Below are positions 23,467 to 23,812 of a DNA stretch of 23,812 bases, in pieces; positions within the stretch are counted from its first letter, which is position 1, and each line of letters begins with the position of its first letter. Position numbers and translations under genes: made by a program. The DNA comes from JANRKH01 sp033763595 (GTDB taxonomy: Bacteria > Pseudomonadota > Alphaproteobacteria > Rickettsiales > Rickettsiaceae): positions 1-23,812 of the forward strand of contig JANRKH010000047.1 in NCBI GenBank assembly GCA_033763595.1. The letters are read 5' to 3'. The notes under the pieces are model-generated. The model was not told where the DNA came from. It worked only from the letters and a program-made list of their open reading frames with translations, and made no database searches.

Positions 23467-23812
23467 TTATCTTGAATTTTCTAATTTCTTAAGCTCCTCT
23501 ATGGTAAGAGAAGTCACCGAGGAGATTAATTCTTTACTAAGTCCTTGTTTTAGCATGTTTAGAGCTACTAGTCTCATTCCTTCTTCTCGCCCCTTCTCTT
23601 CACCAAGCTTGATACCTTCTTCTCGCCCCTTCTCTTCACCAAGCTTGATTCCCTCTTCTCGCCCCTCTTCTCTTCCTTCTTCTCTTGCTGTATGGATTGA
23701 GTCTTCGTCTGTGATGAGTCTTTTGCGATAGTGGTAATATTCATTTTTCTCGTCTTGGTTCATCTTTAGCATGTTTAGTTTTTCTGCAACAAGAGTCATG
23801 TATTTAGAATGG
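23467..23812 (-). CDS. Rpn-family recombination-promoting nuclease/transposase, C-terminal part
   Basis: The frame is open to the window edge, so the N-terminal nuclease domain lies outside. The visible part reads LNMLKMNQDEKNEYYHYRKRL, then a Glu/Gly/Lys-rich repeat (REEGREEGREEG; REEGIKLGEEKG twice). It ends in a helical ALNMLKQGLSKELISSVTSLTIEELKKLE tail. This tail, with charged repeats before a 'gls.e.Ia..tgls.eeI.kL' end, is typical of Rpn/PD-(D/E)XK 'transposase' proteins common in Rickettsiales. Their recorded activity in E. coli is RecA-independent recombination. An internal ATG at 23799 is probably not the true start, because the frame continues upstream. Confidence 0.75.
   Translation of the reverse strand, partial: HSKYMTLVAEKLNMLKMNQDEKNEYYHYRKRLITDEDSIHTAREEGREEGREEGIKLGEEKGREEGIKLGEEKGREEGMRLVALNMLKQGLSKELISSVTSLTIEELKKLENSR
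23579..23650. repeat. 36-bp tandem repeat in the Rpn-family gene
   Basis: Two near-identical 36-base units (23579-23614 and 23615-23650), with a partial third to about 23667, encode REEGIKLGEEKG repeats. The unit is a multiple of three, so copy number can vary without a frame change. Confidence 0.85.

Overview
The window is AT-rich DNA that looks like an alphaproteobacterium of the order Rickettsiales or a close intracellular relative. This is an inference from gene content and repeats: an alphaproteobacterial TolQ-TolR-TolA-TolB set, a porphobilinogen synthase without the zinc cysteines, a PHA depolymerase, a eukaryote-like Ulp1/C48 cysteine protease, Rpn-type and IS transposase genes, and several families of short palindromic repeats. 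One of these palindromes appears to sit in frame inside era, as known for Rickettsia palindromic elements. No rRNA, tRNA or CRISPR array was seen.

Layout. 1-1711: an IS with an IS4-superfamily DDE transposase, next to a small interrupted reading frame. 1820-4695: rluC (-), a sixA-like phosphatase (+) and phaZ (-). 4822-6817: hemB and era, one base apart. 6888-7568: a gene-free cluster of hairpin repeats. 7663-13697: three minus-strand genes, typA, a umuC-type polymerase with an extra internal segment, and an 838-residue Ulp1-like protease that could be a secreted effector. 13954-18198: tolQ, tolR, tolA and tolB, with a second hairpin-repeat island and a GIY-YIG endonuclease gene wedged between tolA and tolB. 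18416-20123: dcd, secB and a small two-helix membrane protein. 20124-20605: a different hairpin repeat. 20606-21903: queE and queC, overlapping by 4 bp (queuosine precursor synthesis). 22170-23141: ruvB, bracketed by copies of an element of about 110 bp with inverted ends. 23467-23812: the C-terminal part of an Rpn-family gene running off the window.

Most notable signal. The hairpin repeats form units of exactly 70 bp: two imperfectly complementary 28-bp arms, each itself a hairpin, joined by a 14-bp spacer, with TGTCAT...ATGACA ends. Five such units are present. At 16333-16699 the same two arms flank a complete GIY-YIG endonuclease gene instead of the 14-bp spacer. This suggests a small mobile element, with the GIY-YIG protein as candidate enzyme and the 70-bp units as deleted, non-autonomous derivatives. 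It would parallel REPIN/RAYT systems but use a different nuclease fold. The link is an inference from layout.

Housekeeping genes with related jobs are clustered only locally (hemB-era, tol, queE-queC). Repeats repeatedly occupy the junctions between them and often abut or supply stop codons.
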